Source of the DNA: Monodelphis domestica
Taxonomy: Eukaryota; Chordata; Mammalia; Didelphimorphia; Didelphidae
Direction: 5' to 3'
Length of the DNA: 64,000 nucleotides
Assembly (NCBI RefSeq): GCF_027887165.1
Contig: NC_077229.1
Span: 368,263,001-368,327,000 of the forward strand
Shown: positions 37,061 to 49,040 of the stretch, one piece after another
How positions within the stretch are numbered: position 1 is the stretch's first letter
Layout: the number at the start of each line of letters is the position of its first letter
Notes under the pieces: model-generated
Told to the model about the DNA's origin: nothing
The model's input: only the letters and a program-made list of their open reading frames with translations
Databases searched by the model: none
Translations under genes and position numbers: made by a program

Positions 37061-37487
37061 TTCATTCCATTCACAGAGTTGTGATTACCAGCTATGTATT
37101 TTCTAGCATTTTGATTTCTACTCCTAGTCCTGCATTATCTACTTTTGCTATTTCCTTCTACACCAACATTTGTTTTTAATCAGTCCCCCTATATCCCACA
37201 CTTATTTTACTTCCCTTTCTATCCCCACCCTTCTTTTCTTTGCAGTCTTTTTAAACTATCCCCCACTGTATCCTTTCCTTGTACTGCTTCCCTCCCCACC
37301 AGTGTATTTGCTACCCTTCTACTTCCCTATAGGGCTCCAATGGATTGGATTGTTCTTCCCTCTTTGGGTTAATTTTGATGCATGTAAGAGTTGAGTATTG
37401 TTAGATTTAAAATAGTTGTGGGGTTTAAATTGTTGTAGATAAGAGAGTGGGAGCCATAAACTGTGATAATTAAAATGTTTGAGAGCA

Positions 37488-37488
<1 letters not shown>

Positions 37489-37518
<30 letters not shown>

Positions 37519-37545
37519 TATGTATATATATATATATATATATAA
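37489..37545. repeat. (TA)n tract in LTR-like copy 1
   Basis: TA units around a central ACATATATATGT. The second LTR-like copy has only a short ATATAT at the same place, so the tract expanded after insertion. Confidence 0.93.
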
Positions 37546-38350
37546 CAATTATGGCCGCTGAAATATGTTTCTACAGTGTCTTGAATTTATATAAATATAA
37601 GATGGCCGCCAGGGAATATATTCCCAATTTATGAATATGCCCAAGCCAACTGGGTTTTATAGAGAAATTTAATTTATAATACACTGATCAATCAATAGAA
37701 AAAGAGAGAAAGTAAGAAAGGAATAAGAATGAAGGGCCTCAAGCCAATAAGGCCTAGACCTCAGTCCTAAGAGATAAATCAGTCAGTTGGTTTTATCCCT
37801 CACCCAAGATCTCTCTAGGTAAGGCTTCTCATGCCAATCTCAGGCTCCACCTTCAAGAGAGCCTCCTTTCAAGAAATGTTTCCAGAGAATTCTCCTCCTG
37901 ACGCCTCCTGAATTCACCTTCCACAGCCTCCTTCAAAACCTCTCCAGGAACTCTCCCTCCAGGACCTCTTCTCTCAGACCTCCTCCAGAGCAACCCCCTC
38001 AGAGCAAAACCTCCTCCTCTCTAGTCCTCCGACCCTGCTATCTTTTCAGGCAACAATCTAAGTTCTCTCCCCTCAGTTCTCACATCTACCAATCACTGTC
38101 CATGTCTCCCCCGTGCCAATGGTGGCTCTAGCTTAACCCAGGACCGCCCAGAGGTCTGCCCCCCTTTGCACATGTCTGTTGAAGGCCATATTCTCAAATA
38201 ATTAAATCTTGATTTTTGCTGCAGCCCTTCCTAAATCCTGTTACTCTGTGTAGGGTGGAGATTGTAGTTTCCAAGACCTGGTTCTGTCATTCCAAGTATC
38301 TCTATGTGTATCAATTCTAAAATCAATCATGACTCAAAGAACTTCCTGTT

Positions 38351-38366
38351 CTATGCTTAAGCATAG
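38351..38366. promoter_or_regulatory. 16-bp perfect palindrome in LTR U3, copy 1
   Basis: CTATGCTTAAGCATAG is its own reverse complement and is kept unchanged in copy 2 (62340-62355). A dimeric factor site is possible but unproven. Confidence 0.5.
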
Positions 38367-38710
38367 GTCAAAGCCCTTTCCATTGTTTAGCAAAAGGTTT
38401 CTGTCCTAAAGTAGTCTTAAGTAGGGAGGAGAAGGATCCTCCCATGCCAAGGAGATTCACATTCCAATAGAGTTCTTACTATCAGTAGGAAATTTTTTCA
38501 AGTATGAAATTTCCCAATGGGGAAATTTCCAACATTCATAAATCTAAGAAATTTTAAGGTTTACATTATTTCCTATCTTCAACCTCTTTACCCTTCCAGT
38601 GTATTGATGTTCTTTCCCCTCCCACCATGAGATTCTTTGTGACATATAAATTTACCCCCTTTTTTCTTCTTCCCATTTCTTTTAGTATTAACCTCTTTTT
38701 AGCTTTAGTT

Positions 38711-38740
38711 TTATATATATATATATATACATATATGTAA
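38711..38740. repeat. Short TA/CATA tract
   Basis: TATATA with an embedded CATATATG in the L1 spacer. Confidence 0.85.
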
Positions 38741-38949
38741 TTATGCATACATATATCTATATACATATTTATGTATTGGCATTTCATCCTATAGAGTTTG
38801 TCACTGTTCCCTCTAAGTGCTATTCTTCTAGATGCCCTGGTGATAATAACAATTTTTAAGAGTTACCAATGACATCTTTTCTTTTTGGGATACATATCAT
38901 TTTAACTGATTGGGCCTTTTAAAAAAGAAAAAATTTTTTTGTTTTATTT

Positions 38950-40000
38950 TGTTTTGTTTTTATTTTTTCCGTCTTTTTAAATTACCTTTTGATGATTCCC
39001 TTGAGTTCTTTGCTTGGGCATCAAATTTTCTCTTCAGGTCTGGTCTTTTCTTTACAAATGCTTGGAATTCATCTATTGTGTTGAATGACCATACTTTATC
39101 CTGTAAGAATATAGTCAGTTTTGCTGGGTACTTGATTCTTAATTGGAGACCTAGTTCCCTTGCTTTCTGGAATATCATATTCTATGCCTTTCAGTCCTTC
39201 AGTGTAGATGCAGCCAGTTCCTGTGTTATCCTCACTGTGGTTCCATGGTATCTGAATGACTTCTTCTTGGCAGCTTGTCCTATTTTTCCCTTAGTCTGAA
39301 AGTTCTTAAATTTGGCTATAACATTCCTGGGTGTTGTGAGTTGGGGATTAAATACAGGAGGTGATCTTTGGATTCTTTCAATGTCCACTTTTCCCTCTTG
39401 ATCTAGAATATTGGGGCAGTTTTCTTGGATAATGTCCTGTAGTATGATGTCTAGGCTATTTCTTTTGTCATGGTATTCTGGTAGACCAATGACTCTTATT
39501 TTGTCTCTCTTTTAACAATTTTCTAAATCTTCTCTTTTCTGAATGAGATGCTTCATATTTTCCTCAATTTTTTTCATTATTTTGATTTTGTTTTATAGAG
39601 TTCTGCTATCTTGTGAAGCTACTTAATTCTAGTTGTATTCTGGTTCTTAAAGACTGGATTTCAAACCTGGCTTTTTTGGTCATCCTTCTCCTTCTGGTCT
39701 GATTTTCTTTGGAGGTCATCTTTCATTCTCTTTACCTCATCTCTTATCTCCTTTGTTTCATCTTTCATCATCTTTACCTTATCTTTCATCTCATTTTCAA
39801 GCTGTTTGATTTTGGCTTTCAAGACACTATTTTATTTTCCAGATGACTTATCTTTGTTTTTACATTCTTTTCCCAATTGTCTTCAGCCTCTCTTAATTGT
39901 TTTCTGAATTGTATTTTGAGTTCTTTAAAATCCTATATCTAATTTATTGGGGTTTTTGTTTTATTGCTTTTTGTTCCCTCCTCCTTCCCTGTTCCATTTG
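38950..40000 (-). pseudogene. L1 ORF1 pseudogene
   Basis: ORF1p is the trimeric RNA-binding partner of L1 RNA. Read right to left: a coiled-coil region at about 39550-39950 with repeated KDE/KMKDE-like heptads; the RRM region at 39191-39480 (MDIERIQRSPPVFNPQ, TPRNVIAKFKNFQTKGKI, FRYHGTTVRITQELAASTLKD); then the C-terminal domain at 38960-39178 (ARELGLQLRIKYPAKLTIFL, then VKKRPDLKRKFDAQAKNSRE). The two long pieces are separated by a frame break near 39185. The start is unclear. Confidence 0.88.
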
Positions 40001-40737
40001 GTCTTTGTTCATTTCCTGAATGGAAGCTGTCGATTTCAATTTCTTTTTTATTTTTTCTGTTGTTTACACATATTTACCTCTTCTTTACTCCAGCAGTTGT
40101 CTGTGCTTTTGTTCCTCTCATTTTTTTTTGTTTTGGGGGTTTTCTGTCAGTCTCTCCTCTTGGAGCTTTGTCAGGAGATCTCTCAGTGCAGTCTATGGGG
40201 GAGGGGTATTGGAGCTTGAGCTTCCCTGACCGCTGAAGACTTTTGATGTGATTAAGTCCAGTTGGATTGGGCTAGATGTGCCCTAATGCCAAAACCTCCA
40301 GGAAGGTGGGAACATTATGGAGGGGCTCCATGCTATGACCAGTCTGCCTGCTTTGCTCTCCCTCTCCAGCTCCTTCCCTACCATCTGTGTTCAACACTCT
40401 GAGATTGGCAAAGCCCTGCCTGCAAGGTACTCCCTCCAGACCAGCACCTTTGCCTGCCCAGAGGTTCCCATTACCACTGGAGGCTTAGAGCCCCAGGTGG
40501 AGGAGGGGTCCCAGGACCTTCCTTCTTCCTTCCCCTTGAACCCAAGTGTTCTTGAATTCCAGCTTTTAGGAGGTATACCTTCTGAATTGAGTCCATCAGG
40601 AGGATTCCTTGGCTCTGTCTTGTTGTTAGGTTTGATTTTTAGTCCCCTAGGAGCATATAGTTTGTAATTGGTAAAGAAGGGTTTTTAGAAGTCTGAACTT
40701 TTGCTGCCTCTGCACCACCATCGTGACTCCTTACACC
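40001..40737 (-). promoter_or_regulatory. L1 5' UTR
   Basis: GC-richer than the surroundings and without an ORF in the sense direction, between ORF1 and the 5' target duplication. In L1s this region holds the internal RNA polymerase II promoter. The first bases include CACGATGGTGG, a possible YY1-like ATGG site at the place where human L1 has one. Confidence 0.65.
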
Positions 40738-40752
40738 AAATTTCATAGTTTT
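40738..40752. repeat. Target-site duplication copy 1
   Basis: AAATTTCATAGTTTT directly abuts the L1 5' end and matches 32966-32980 exactly. Confidence 0.9.
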
Positions 40753-40934
40753 AAAGATGAATTGAAAACCCAAATAACTTACATATACTTGTACCAACAT
40801 AAATTATCTTATTTTGTCTTCAATATAATATTTGAAAATAGGTCTTATCATCTAATTAATATTGCTGAAATTTGAAGATATTGTGGTGCAATTCTTTTAA
40901 ATTTAAACCTGTATTTAAGTAGTTGTTCAACCTC

Positions 40935-41055
40935 TTAAATTCATAGAATTTTAACTGGAAGGATCTTAGAATTCATCTAATCCAATTCCTACAGTTTATA
41001 ACTGAAACCAAAGTGAAGCCAAACCAAGAGATTAAAACAACTACCCTCAAATTCT
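40935..41055 (-). repeat. MIR3/MIR relic
   Basis: ATAGAATTTTAACTGGAAGGATCTTAGAATTCATCTAATCCAATTCC reads as antisense MIR3-type sequence, followed by a worn core. Confidence 0.65.
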
Positions 41056-41620
41056 GCATCCTTTCCAGTGTGATATTACTTTTATTTGCTACCTGTATAA
41101 AATTAATCATGTTTCTTTCCTTCCTGGACCTCTGTTTCCTCAAATACAAAAAGGAGTGGGGTAAAGTCCATAGTGCCCTGGAATCCTTTCATTTGTAGTA
41201 CCTGAAACATTAAAATTTTCACTCTGAACTTGATTTTTAATCATAATAATATTACTTCTATTTCCTTTTGAGGTATCATTAAACATGTTTACATGTTTGC
41301 AATATGTTATAATTAATATGCAAAAATAAATAATTCATTATGTCATCAACTCATTTATTAAAGCAGTATACTCAAAATTAAAAATCTTAATTGTGTGACA
41401 CCACTCTTTACATTATTAGGCAAAATGATAGACCAAAATATAATCTATTTAAAATATTTTGTTATATCTTTCTTAAGAAAAAACTTAAGCATGAACATTT
41501 TTCAAATTGAATATTGTTATGTTAATGTTAATGTTAATTGTAGTATTTTATTTGCTCATATAATTTCAATATTCCTAATACCTAAAATTAAAAAAAAATT
41601 CCTAAAATAAAAAAATCACT
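41056..41620. other. Unique AT-rich DNA
   Basis: No recognised gene or repeat. Confidence 0.4.
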
Positions 41621-41624
41621 ATGC

Positions 41625-42050
41625 ATCCTTGTGTTGCTATGTACAATATTCTTATTATACTCACTCCATCATTTCATCATCACTTTGTGTCATTTCATAT
41701 AAGCCCAGGTTTTTCTGTGATTGTCTTGTACCGCATCTTTTATTATCACATACCACAATGTGTTTCACTATCCCCCAATTGATGGAAACCATTTAGTGTC
41801 TCTTATCTTTGATTTCTTTGCAATACAGACCTAGTAGTGGTTTTGCTGTTCTTAGGGTACGTATCATTTGGGCATGGTTTCAAATTGTTCCTCAGAATGG
41901 TAATACTAGTTCACAATTCCACCAAGAATGTATGTGTCCCAGGTTTACCACATCCCCTCTGATGCTTATTACTTTTTTTTTATTTTTGTCATAATAGCTA
42001 GTATGATAGATGGCTACTTTTACTTTTTGCACTTCATTAACATTTTAATA
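41625..42050 (-). mobile_element. Old L1 ORF2 C-terminal fragment
   Basis: TTTCAAATTGTTCCTCAGAATGG, TAGTTCACAATTCCACCAAGAATG and GTGTCCCAGGTTTACCACATCCCC match the antisense Cys/His region of L1 ORF2 seen at 33690-33770 and 55920-56010. CAATTGATGGAAACC near 41777 matches the following stretch. Confidence 0.78.
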
Positions 42051-42234
42051 CCTATTTTCCTCTGATATCTACCATTGCTTTCTTTGATTAGATCATCTAA
42101 ATTTGGATAATTAGGAAGTAAGTCTTCCTTATATTCTCTTTCCACAACAGATATAATATAGTGAAGCAGGATCTCCAGTTTTAAGTATGAATAAAGTAGA
42201 AGGGAGATGATGCTGCACAATGCATTCTTTTCAA

Positions 42235-42475
42235 TTTTTTAAAATTTAATTGTCTTAGTCATGTTTGACTCTTTGTGATGTCATATCAGGTTTTCTTGGC
42301 AAAGAATCCAGAGTAGTTGCCATTCCTTCTCTAGCTCATTTTTACAGATTAGGAAACTGAAGCAAACCAGGTAAAGTGATTGAGCTAGTTCAAAAAGCTA
42401 GTGTGTGAGGCTGGATTTGAAGTCTAGTCTTTTTGCCTCCCGCCCTAGCAATCTACCCAATATACCATCTATACA
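42235..42475 (-). repeat. Marsupial CORE-SINE with long 3' body
   Basis: TTAGTCATGTTTGACTCTTTGTGATGTCATATCAGGTTTTCTTGGCAAAG, then CATTCCTTCTCTAGCTCATTTTTACAGATTAGGAAACTGAAGCAAA, then a worn head. Same family and orientation as 22390-22595. Confidence 0.88.
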
Positions 42476-42774
42476 CCCCAAACAGGATTTCCCAAAACAT
42501 GAAAAAGAATGTAGAACTTTGCTTTTTTAGAGTGAATATCAATCTCAATTTTATATAGTTTCCAACTTTATATAATTGCTTCTGTACTATGAATTCTAAA
42601 TTTGAAGGTGACTTGAACTCTCTGTTTTCCAGGTCTCATAGACTCTAGGGATCTAGGGATGATGGAATCAACTGATAAATGTTTCTCCTTCAGTGTGCTA
42701 TAACCTTTTATACTCCAAATGTGTTTTACTCACAATCCTCACTTATTGAACAAATTGATTAAATATATTTCAAC

Positions 42775-42905
42775 ATGGAAAGAGTTCTGACTCTGAGATT
42801 AAGGGCTGGATTCAAATCTCCTCTCTGGTGCCTGCTCTCTTCATTATCTTGGGCAAGGAATTTAAACTCTCTTTATGGTCAATGAACTGCCTTAAAAATC
42901 TAGAT
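42775..42905 (+). repeat. MIR SINE relic
   Basis: GAGTTCTGACTCTGAGATTAAGGGCTGGATTCAAATC..TATCTTGGGCAAGGAATTTAAACTCTC follows MIR head and core. Confidence 0.65.
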
Positions 42906-43214
42906 CTATGATCTTATGCAAAGAACTTAAAGGTTTTTTTTCTTTTAAAACTAGTAGAACCTAAATTCAAAAATCAATGGAAATATCAAATCTTTGGTCA
43001 ATTGACTAAGTTAAAGAATAATCTTTTTCTAGTCTTTGAATAGTAATGTCTATGCCAACAATTAAGTTTAGAGCAGGGAGACAGAGTGAGCAAAATAGGC
43101 AACAAATGATTTTCTAATTATATAAATATGGACATAAATGCACACACACTCAACCATTATAGAGAGAAGGATGATCTTGTTTTGGCCAAATGAATAAGTG
43201 CCCTTTAAATCCTC

Positions 43215-43216
<2 letters not shown>

Positions 43217-43248
<32 letters not shown>
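43217..43248. repeat. (TA)n microsatellite
   Basis: Sixteen TA units. Confidence 0.95.
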
Positions 43249-43249
<1 letters not shown>

Positions 43250-46005
43250 CATTCAGGGAGAAATAGAAACCCTAGAGTGAGAGCTTATGGAGCTCTTTTC
43301 ATGGTTGGTCATTTTTCAATGATGTCTACCTATCACCTAATTTGCACTTGGGACTCCAAGAAGCTGCAGTATGCATATTGGCCATATCCTTACAAAACTA
43401 TTTTGACAAAAGTAGTATCAAACCAGAAAAATAAGTCAGAGAAAAACTTAATAAGTATTTTTGACAGATCAAAGGATTCTTGAGCTGTGGTTTCACATAT
43501 ATTTGATAAAAGGAAGCCCATCTTGATGGGATTACACAGGACTTTTAAAGGGAACAAAAAAACAAAGCTTTGAGTAATGCATTCAGGGTGATGATAACCT
43601 TTTGGTGGCAAATGACACAGATGTGGAAAGAGAGTGCTAAACGTTGAGCAGCTTAATGTTTTCATGGAAAGGGGGCACTGTTAGGCACAAATAGAGAGTA
43701 TAAAGAAAACAAAAACTAAGGAAGCATTAAGACTGATTCACTAGCATATTCTGGATGAACTAAAAACTCTGAGAGGTCTTGAAAGGGCAGAAGAATTAGC
43801 TTCACATCAGACTGAGGATAACTGACAGACCTCCATTCCATCAGTGAGTTAGGTATATGTATATCACAAGGATGTAAAGATTTCTCAACATGGAATGGGG
43901 AGATAAGAATTATTTTTCTAACAGCCATGAAAGAGTCTGAAATAGATTCTATGGATTACTCAGTTTGGTTAGACATTGAGGACACTGGAATGACCCTTTA
44001 TCTTGGTTCCATTGACCAAAAAGTCCATGAATTTGAATGACAAAAACACAAATCTTCATTATCTCTATTAAATGAAATTTAGAATTCCTTTCCAGATTGA
44101 ATTTTTAAAAATGTATTCCAAAAGTCATTTATAGGATTTCAGAATGACAAATGAGACCCATGACATAAAAAATAAATTAAGGGCCCTCTGCTTTAAAGTT
44201 TTCCTATGCATTTTCATTTCATTAAACCCTACTCTGAATATGTTTCATATGTTTCTCAATAGATGCCTGTATTTTTCTGTAAACATAGAAGATTTATTTA
44301 CATCTAATGCTATATTATGCTTTTATTTAACCTTACCTAAAAAAGCCATACCAAGACAACCACTATTCAGTTTCTTACATTAAATAAAATTGTAAATACT
44401 GTCTACAAAATTGATTCTCAATTATTTCTCAATAAAAGAAAAAGTGATTTATTTGTAGATTGCAAACTAATCTGTAGACTTCTATTTTTCCAATATAAAT
44501 GACCTCAGTTCTTTTAGTCCTTCTGTCTAAAAATCCCACTTTTATCCACTTGTCCCCACTTTTCTTACTGATATTCCACAATTTCCTTACTCTTTAAAAA
44601 ATTAGAATGACTTTATACATGATTTGATTGTCTTAGAGGAATCGCATATCTACTTATTATTTCTATTTTACTGAGAATTAATAAAAGAAGTAACACATAG
44701 TTTGATAATTTTACTTGATTCAAGGTTAGAATGAGCAAATAGTCAAAAGACTGAAATATCACAAATAATAGGTGAGTTATATGTTCACTGATATTTAACA
44801 TGATCAGTTCACCAAGTTAGGTTATTCAGAGTAAATGATAGTTCATGTTGATTTCTTTTTTCACCAAAAACCTACAATGTTGTGAAGCTCCCTTGAGCTT
44901 CATTTATATTCAGTAAACAAAATGAATTGTGTTTCTGTCATCTTTCCATTCTTCAAGGAAAGGAAGAATGTGACAAGGTGATTAATGATCATGATTAACT
45001 CCATACAGGTTGTGGTTGCATGCCCCAGTGATTATTTGGTCATTATTCTAGGTGAGATGCTACATTAGCCACATATGCCTTCAGCCAAAAAGCATGATAA
45101 AACCTAAAGGTTAAGCTGCTTAATAGTTTGCCATTACTTCATTATTCTTTGTCTATTCTTGCTATGAACCATTGAATTTGTCTGAACAAAGTAGTTTAGT
45201 GGAAGTGGGGTGCACAATATGTTATGAAGAATAGTGAAAGGATTTGAATTCAGGTCCCCTAACTTCAGATTCAAGTTTTAAAATGATTTCCTTCTAAATC
45301 CTAATTGTCATATATTCCTTCATTTTTACTTCAGGCAAACTTTTCAGTCCTGCTTCTTCAGAAAAAGTCCCACTCCTAATAAGAAGTAATTAATCATTTT
45401 TCTGCTCTGATTCAGATAAAACAAAGACAAAACTGAATTTATAACTCAAGAAGATATTTGCTTTCAATTACAAGGTAGCAGGTACTTCAAATTATCTTTC
45501 AAACAAAATTTTAAAAATCTTTGGTTGACTAATTAATAATGTGTATATCTTTGAAATAAGCTAGAATTATCCAAGATAATTTTAATATATAAGCACACAA
45601 CTTTTGATTGGGATAGCTACTTTTTCATTAGACAAGGCCTTATGTAATTTTCCACCCATATGCCAACTATTAAAAAGAAAATTTAGAAAGTGTTTTTTCC
45701 CCTTTCAAATTCTCTAACAAGCAGTCACAGTATTTGACTTACATCTGATTGTGCTCCCCAGATTTCCAGTTATATTTGAGCATGTAACTTTATGGGTTAT
45801 TGGAGAACAAGATCATAATACATTTATTTAAAATTATAAAAGCTTCTGAATACTGAAGCCTCAATTTACTGCTCTTTGTGTCCATTTTCAAACACTAAAA
45901 CACTTTTAGTGGCACATACAATTTTTCACATCCTTTCATATGCCAAAGAAATACATCAAGTTTTAAACATAATTGCTTTTATTGATTAAAAGTAAAGATG
46001 TTTTC
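43250..46005. other. Unique DNA, no gene or repeat recognised
   Basis: About 2.75 kb without recognisable repeats. 44940-45180 has balanced composition and paired homeodomain-like sites (GATTAATGATCATGATTAA, 44979-44997). No coding signal. Confidence 0.45.
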
Positions 46006-46009
46006 CTAC

Positions 46010-46210
46010 ATCTCTATCACGACTAGTACCTTACCTGGGAGATAATTTTCTTTTTATATTACATAACATGTACATATGTAGTTTTTTCATATTCTATACC
46101 ACCATTAGAATCTTAGCTCCTTGAACTCTTACCTTTGTTGTCTTTATCACTTAGCATACAGTATGGAACAGATTAAGTCCATAATAAGTGTTTACCGAAT
46201 GACTGAGTAT
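46010..46210 (+). repeat. L2 LINE 3' end
   Basis: ATTAGAATCTTAGCTCCTTGAACTCTTACCTTTGTTGTCTTTATCACTTAGCATACAGTATGGAACAGATTAAGTCCATAATAAGTGTTT follows the L2 3' terminus closely. Confidence 0.78.
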
Positions 46211-47964
46211 TTAAATAAAATTTCAACAGATTAATATGACTAATGAACCTCTCTAGGAGTAGCACTTTGTTATTGAATATAGACACCTAAAATAATAATA
46301 AAATAGCCAATATGTAATACCCCTATATCATTAACCTGATTATGTGATTATTACAAATATTATAGGGGAACAAAATTGCCAGACAGGTATATAATATTAC
46401 TTATCATACTATTAACTCGCTCATAACATAACTTCTTGGAAAATATCAGGAAAAAAAGAGCATTAACTTCTCCCTTTTGCCTCATCCTGGATTTCCCAAT
46501 TATGTTTTCTTATTTCTTGGGCATTTTATATCTTGTTAGCTGCCATTTGTTTTTATAGGTCACATGTCTTGTTGATATATTGAGTCTGAAAATAATTTAA
46601 CTCATTTTGAGGTTGTCTTGTCTTCTCTTTACTTCCAATTTTCTCTTTATCCTAACATAAATTTTAATTTTTTCTTAACTATTACCTTTTCCTTTTTTGT
46701 TCCATTGGGGAAGTCTATTAATGATGCTGATGGGTTTTAGATTAGCTTTTAGCATCAGTTATCCTATGAATAATGTTTGAATTAAAAAATGAATGTCTAT
46801 ATAAATATTGTGAATACTTGATCACAAGAGATTGAGGGCTTAAGAGAGGAAATGTAAGATTGAGATAGGACAACTTACTTTTGATCACCTATTAGAAATA
46901 GAATGACTCAGTGCTGATTCATATTATTTAAACAGTTGCTCTTTTGTGTAATTAAATAAGGGATTAAATAATTATTAGCAGTTTTGATTGAAATGTGAAA
47001 TATAGATGGGTTCAATATAATGATTATCAAGCAGAATTCTCCTACTATTTCTTTCACTTTGTTTTTTGTTTGGTAAAAGGTTAAAAATCAAATTGGATAT
47101 CTTTGTTTCTTCTTTTGACTCAACTTCTCAAAGATCTAGGGATCTGGCCTCCCATTCATATAACTCTTTTATTTATGCATAAACAAAGGGCCATTTTCAA
47201 GTCCTGTATATTTATAGTAACTTCCCTCAATGGTTCAGAGAGAAAACCCTGATAAGTCAGGGGATCATGATTAGGCTGCAGGAGAAAGGAGGAGGTATGT
47301 GTTATTCTCCTCTGTAAGTAATGGGTGGAACTACACTGTGTCCAGGAAGGAACCAGAGACTACAACACCATGGCATTGTAAAAGATACAAAGGCAAAATA
47401 ATGGGTGTCCCATTTAAGTTTGGAGTTCAGGCTAGAGAAGGAAATAATTTCTTCCAAAGTTTTGACTGCAGATATCTTCCAATACCACTTAACACTTCTC
47501 TTCATAATGGAGAGTTAGAGTCTCTTGGTGAAAATAGATCCAGTTGTATGACCAGTCCTTACTTGGTATACCAGAAGGAATTAGTTGCTTATATACTTTC
47601 ATTGATATTTATTTTCCCATCTATCTTCCCATTACATTTCTAGCATATGGCATAAAGGGTAGATTTCACCATCATTTCAGGAATTTTCTTCCCTCCCCTG
47701 TGCTTAAGCCCAAATAATTTTGACCTCCAAACTATTTTAGAAAAGTAAAAAATAAAATCATATAATGTGTCATAATAGACCCTAGTCATAATGTTGACAA
47801 ATATATACTTAAATATCATCTCAAAGCCTTACCTGAAATGTGATAAGTCATCACTTTTAAAAACATGCAGTAAAGTGAATTTTTTTTTTCTGATACACCT
47901 TATTCTTTCCTTGTCTAGATGCTCTCAGGTTTAATACCTATTTTTTTGCACTCAAGAAGCCTAT
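46211..47964. other. Unique DNA
   Basis: No recognised repeat. The open frame at 47299-47643 (114 codons) has no domain pattern; 47281-47520 is more GC-balanced than its surroundings. Confidence 0.4.
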
Positions 47965-47969
47965 ATTCT

Positions 47970-49040
47970 TTTTTTAATTTATTAAATTAATTAATTTAGA
48001 ATATTTTCCATGGTCACATGATTAATATTCTTTCCTTCCCCTCCCCTCCTCCCACTCCAATAGCCAACAAACAATTCCACTGGGTTTTATACACATCATT
48101 GATCAAGACCTATTTCCATATTATTAATATTTGCAATAGAGTGATCATTTAGAGTCTACATCTCCAATCATATTCCCATCAAACCCTGTGTCTGATCATA
48201 TGTCTTTCTTCTGAATTTCTACTCTCACAGTTCTTCTCTGGATGTGGATAGCATCCTTTTTCACAAAGTTCCTCTGGATTGTCCTGGATCATTGCTTTGC
48301 TAATAGTAGAGAAGTCCATTAAATTAGATTGTGCCACAGTGTATCAGTCTCTGTGTACAACACTTTCCTGAACCTGCTCGTTTCCCTCTGCATCAATTCC
48401 TGCAGGTTGTTCTAGTTCACATGGAATTATTCTGGTTCATTATTCCTTTTAGCACAATAGTATTCCATCACCAACAGATTCCATAATTTGTTCAGCCATT
48501 CCCCAATCAGAGGGAATCTCATTTTCCAATTTGTTGCCACCACAAAGAGTGAGGCTCTAAATACTTTTGTTAAATTTATTTTCCTTATTATCTCTTTGGG
48601 GTACAAAACCAGCAGTAGTATGGCTGGATCAAAGGGCAGGCAGTCATTTAAAGTCCTTTGGGCATAATTCCAAATTTTCTTCCAGAATGGTTGAATCAAT
48701 TCAAAACTCCACCAGCAATGCATGTGTCCCAATTTTGACATATCATCTCCAACATTTATTATTTTACTTTTCTGTCATATCAGCTAATCTACTAGATGTG
48801 AAGTGGTACCTCAGAGTTGTTTTGATTTGCATTTCTCTAATTATAAGAGATTTAGAGCACCATTTCATGCTCTTATTGATAGTTTTGAATTTTATCTGAA
48901 AACTGACTAGCCATGTCCCTTGCCCATTTATCAAATGGGGGATGGTTTGATTTTTTGTACAATTTAGTTCCTTATATATTTGAGAAATTAGAACTTTGTC
49001 AGAGGTTTTGGTTATAAAGATTTTCCCCAATACCCTTTTT
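47970..49040 (-). mobile_element. 5'-truncated L1
   Basis: Minus-strand L1 with the same 3' UTR type as the copies at 33 and 55 kb (TAGAGTCTACATCTCCAATCATATTCCC; CCAACAAACAATTCCACTGGG). It ends at about 49040, inside the ORF2 region just before KIFITKTSDKVLISQIYKEL. The left edge is A-rich on the minus strand. CCTATATTCTTTTT at the left and CCAATACCCTTTTT at the right edge could be a worn target duplication. Confidence 0.9.
48430..49040 (-). pseudogene. L1 ORF2 C-terminal remnant
   Basis: Two open pieces in different frames. 48764-49040 gives SDKVLISQIYKEL, SKSLIIREMQIKTTLRYHFT and SSRLADM. 48427-48741 gives HCWWSFELIQPFWKKIWNYA, DCLPFDPAILLLVLYPKEII, FRASLFVVATNWKM and the ending VMEYYCAKRNNE. 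In the Cys/His region the first CxxxC pair falls in the frame break, and WWNC reads WWSF, so one expected Cys is lost. The catalytic domains were never copied here (5' truncation). Confidence 0.85.

Larger units (their letters stand above)
37399..38565 (-). mobile_element. LTR-like element, copy 1 (probable solo ERV LTR)
   Basis: A 1.17-kb block starting TGTTAGATTT and ending AAGGTTTACA (TG..CA). It interrupts the spacer between ORF1 and ORF2 of the L1. It is the reverse complement of 62139-63197, with high identity over nearly the whole length. On the minus strand it carries a TATA box (TATAAAA, 37655-37661 reversed) about 255 bp from its 3' end, which fits U3-R-U5. Copy 1 has an extra segment of about 40 bp near 37734-37776 and an expanded TA tract. 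It has no internal viral genes, so it is probably a solo LTR. No clean target duplication is visible (GTAT left, TTAT right). The family is unknown to me. Confidence 0.7.
32981..40737 (-). mobile_element. Full-length L1 insertion (with LTR-like insert inside)
   Basis: A minus-strand L1 with identifiable 3' UTR (32981-33420), ORF2 (about 33430-37060), inter-ORF spacer (about 37085-37398 and 38566-38940), ORF1 (38950-about 40000) and 5' UTR (about 40000-40737). The 5' end reads GGAGTCACGATGGTGGTGCAG on the minus strand. A 15-bp target duplication flanks it. Without the insert at 37399-38565 it is about 6.6 kb, as expected for a complete L1. Stops and frameshifts in both ORFs mean it is dead. 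Confidence 0.92.

Noticed and set aside
37399..38565. A retroviral gene region inside the LTR-like block
   Set aside because: No gag, pol or env motifs and only short random frames; the block is best explained as LTR only.
40317..40667. A 116-codon open frame in GC-rich DNA, possibly an exon
   Set aside because: It is antisense to the L1 5' UTR; GC-rich non-coding DNA easily leaves such frames open.
47299..47643. A 114-codon open frame in unique DNA
   Set aside because: No domain, no codon bias visible by eye, no splice context, and a shorter antisense frame overlaps it. Not supportable as a gene without transcript data.
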